DNA from: Defluviitaleaceae bacterium
Lineage (GTDB): Bacteria > Bacillota > Clostridia > Lachnospirales > UBA5962
Direction of reading: 5' to 3'
Assembly (NCBI GenBank): GCA_009780765.1
Contig: WQZK01000102.1
Coordinates: forward strand, 1-6,633
Length of the DNA: 6,633 nt
A model generated the notes under the pieces. It had not been told where the DNA came from and did not search any database. It saw nothing but the letters and a program-made list of their open reading frames with translations. This document shows, in pieces, positions 6,105-6,633 of the stretch. The translations under genes and the position numbers were made by a program. Position 1 is the first letter of the stretch. Every line of letters starts with the position of its first letter.

Positions 6105-6113
6105 TGCTATAAT
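6105..6113 (+). promoter_or_regulatory. Extended -10 promoter of the AraC-type gene
   Basis: TGCTATAAT, a perfect -10 with the TG extension, lies 31 bases before the AraC-type ATG. No convincing -35 sits at 16-18 bases. The 77-base gap after the GNAT gene also holds the palindrome CAAAATTTTG (6092-6101) inside a GAACA/TGTTC pair (6082-6086 and 6100-6104), but no clear terminator. Confidence 0.45.
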
Positions 6114-6144
6114 TTAGCTATAGTAGAATGAAGGAGCATAAAAA

Positions 6145-6429
6145 ATGAGCTATCACACCATAATACAAAAAGTTTTATTGTTTATAGACGATAATCTTAA
6201 GGAAAACATAAATCTCAAAGATTTAGCAGAAATTGCAGGCTTTTCTGAACATCATTTTTACAGAGTATTTGATTTTTACGTTGGATATTCGCCCATGAAG
6301 TATGTTCGTCTAAGAAGGCTTTGCTTTGCTGCAAGCGAATTTTCTTCTGGCAGAAAATTAATAGACATTGCTATGGATTATGGCTTTGAAACTCATTCGG
6401 GGTTTAGTAAGGCTTTTAAGCGTCATTAG
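6145..6429 (+). pseudogene. AraC-type helix-turn-helix regulator, probably truncated
   Basis: The 94 residues form an AraC/XylS DNA-binding domain. The first helix-turn-helix is at about 23-43 (NLKDLAEIAGFSEHHFYRVF), the linker is YSPMKYVRLRRL (48-59), and the second is at about 72-94 (LIDIAMDYGFETHSGFSKAFKRH). The reading frame stops at TAG directly after KRH, where the family normally has about ten more residues ending in a P-x-x-Y-R motif. In another frame just downstream (6435-6452) the bases encode YRKQKV before a stop, which looks like the lost end. A small deletion with frameshift is therefore likely. The C-terminal effector-binding domain usual for this subgroup is absent, and a palindromic repeat starts 35 bases later. 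AAGGAG (6131-6136) eight bases upstream sets the start. A short functional HTH-only protein is possible but less likely. Confidence 0.65.
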
Positions 6430-6489
6430 ACGTGTACCGAAAACAAAAAGTATAGACAAGTAATGTCATTGCGAAACCTTGTAAGGGTT

Positions 6490-6539
6490 GAAGCAATCCA
6501 TGCTTTTTTCCATATTTCGGTGCTTGCATGGATTGCTTC
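6490..6539. repeat. 14-bp perfect inverted repeat at the core of the element
   Basis: GAAGCAATCCATGC (6490-6503) and GCATGGATTGCTTC (6526-6539) are exact inverse complements separated by 22 bases. This is the longest stem in the repeat region. The right side has no T-tract, so it is not a standard terminator for plus-strand transcription. Confidence 0.8.
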
Positions 6540-6555
6540 GTCGTACTTCCTTGTG

Positions 6556-6624
6556 GTTTGCCCTTTGGGCAAACTGGCTTCGCCACTCCAAGCAGTTTTC
6601 CTACGGAAAACCGACCAAAGGTCG
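6556..6624. repeat. Run of small hairpins with three-base loops
   Basis: Four consecutive short palindromes each have a three-base loop: GTTTGCCC-TTT-GGGCAAAC (6556-6574), TGGC-TTC-GCCA (6575-6585), GTTTTCC-TAC-GGAAAAC (6595-6611) and CGACC-AAA-GGTCG (6612-6624). A similar one, AACCTT-GTA-AGGGTT with one G-T pair, lies at 6475-6489. The repeated design is directly visible; its role is unknown. Confidence 0.75.
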
Positions 6625-6633
6625 CTTTCACAA

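Larger units (their letters stand above)
6465..6633. repeat. Palindromic intergenic repeat (possible non-autonomous element), cut by right edge
   Basis: From GTCATTGCGAAA (6465-6476) to the window end the sequence is dense in inverted repeats and holds no believable gene; the minus-strand ORF across it is low-quality and overlaps every hairpin. Such GTCATTGCGA...GAAGCAATCC modules resemble short palindromic repeats seen scattered in many bacterial genomes. The right edge, CTTTCACAA, looks like the start of an inverse copy of the left end (TTTCGCAATGAC), so the element probably ends a few bases past the window. Copy number and mobility cannot be judged from one window. Confidence 0.6.

Noticed and set aside
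6081..6107. GGAAC at 6081-6085 as an ECF-type -35 before the AraC-type gene
   Set aside because: No matching -10 at the right distance and no second copy of the motif in front of the sigma operon, so it cannot be linked to the window's sigma factor.
6416..6631. Minus-strand ORF of 71 residues across the right-end repeat
   Set aside because: It has no recognisable domain, runs through all the hairpins, lacks a ribosome binding site within the window and overlaps the AraC-type gene end. It is a by-product of the repeat.

Overview
The window looks like chromosomal DNA of a low-GC Gram-positive bacterium (Bacillota, most likely a clostridium). The reasons are AT-rich sequence, strong AGGAGG-type ribosome binding sites, frequent TTG starts, a RecU-type Holliday junction resolvase (a Bacillota/Mollicutes family), and an ECF sigma factor with a long membrane-anchored tail. 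This placement is inference; no rRNA or other phylogenetic marker is present.

Layout: two divergent blocks meet in a regulatory gap at 4047-4239. Leftward (minus strand) run an ECF-type sigma factor fused to a transmembrane segment and an outside domain (2457-4046), a secreted multidomain surface protein (671-2440), an intrinsic terminator (624-651), recU (78-605) and the first 20 codons of a lipoprotein (1-60, cut by the window edge). Rightward (plus strand) run class II fructose-bisphosphate aldolase (4240-5187), a small SdpI/YhfL-like membrane protein (5208-5588), a GNAT acetyltransferase (5585-6067), a short AraC-type helix-turn-helix gene that looks truncated (6145-6429), and a palindromic intergenic repeat that runs off the right edge (6465-6633).

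The most interesting unit is the sigma/secreted-protein pair. The sigma factor carries its own putative membrane anchor and an extracytoplasmic C-terminal domain instead of relying on a separate anti-sigma gene nearby. The next gene, 16 bases downstream with its own strong ribosome binding site, encodes an exported protein with an InlB-type repeat and DUF11-like domains. The pair has a sigma-A-like promoter followed by a 32-base imperfect palindrome that also contains two opposed DnaA-box-like 9-mers.

Other structures worth attention are a 13-bp perfect hairpin plus T-tract buried in the first codons of the GNAT gene, a terminator directly in front of recU with no clear promoter between them, and a chain of small three-base-loop hairpins in the right-end repeat, next to the broken AraC gene.
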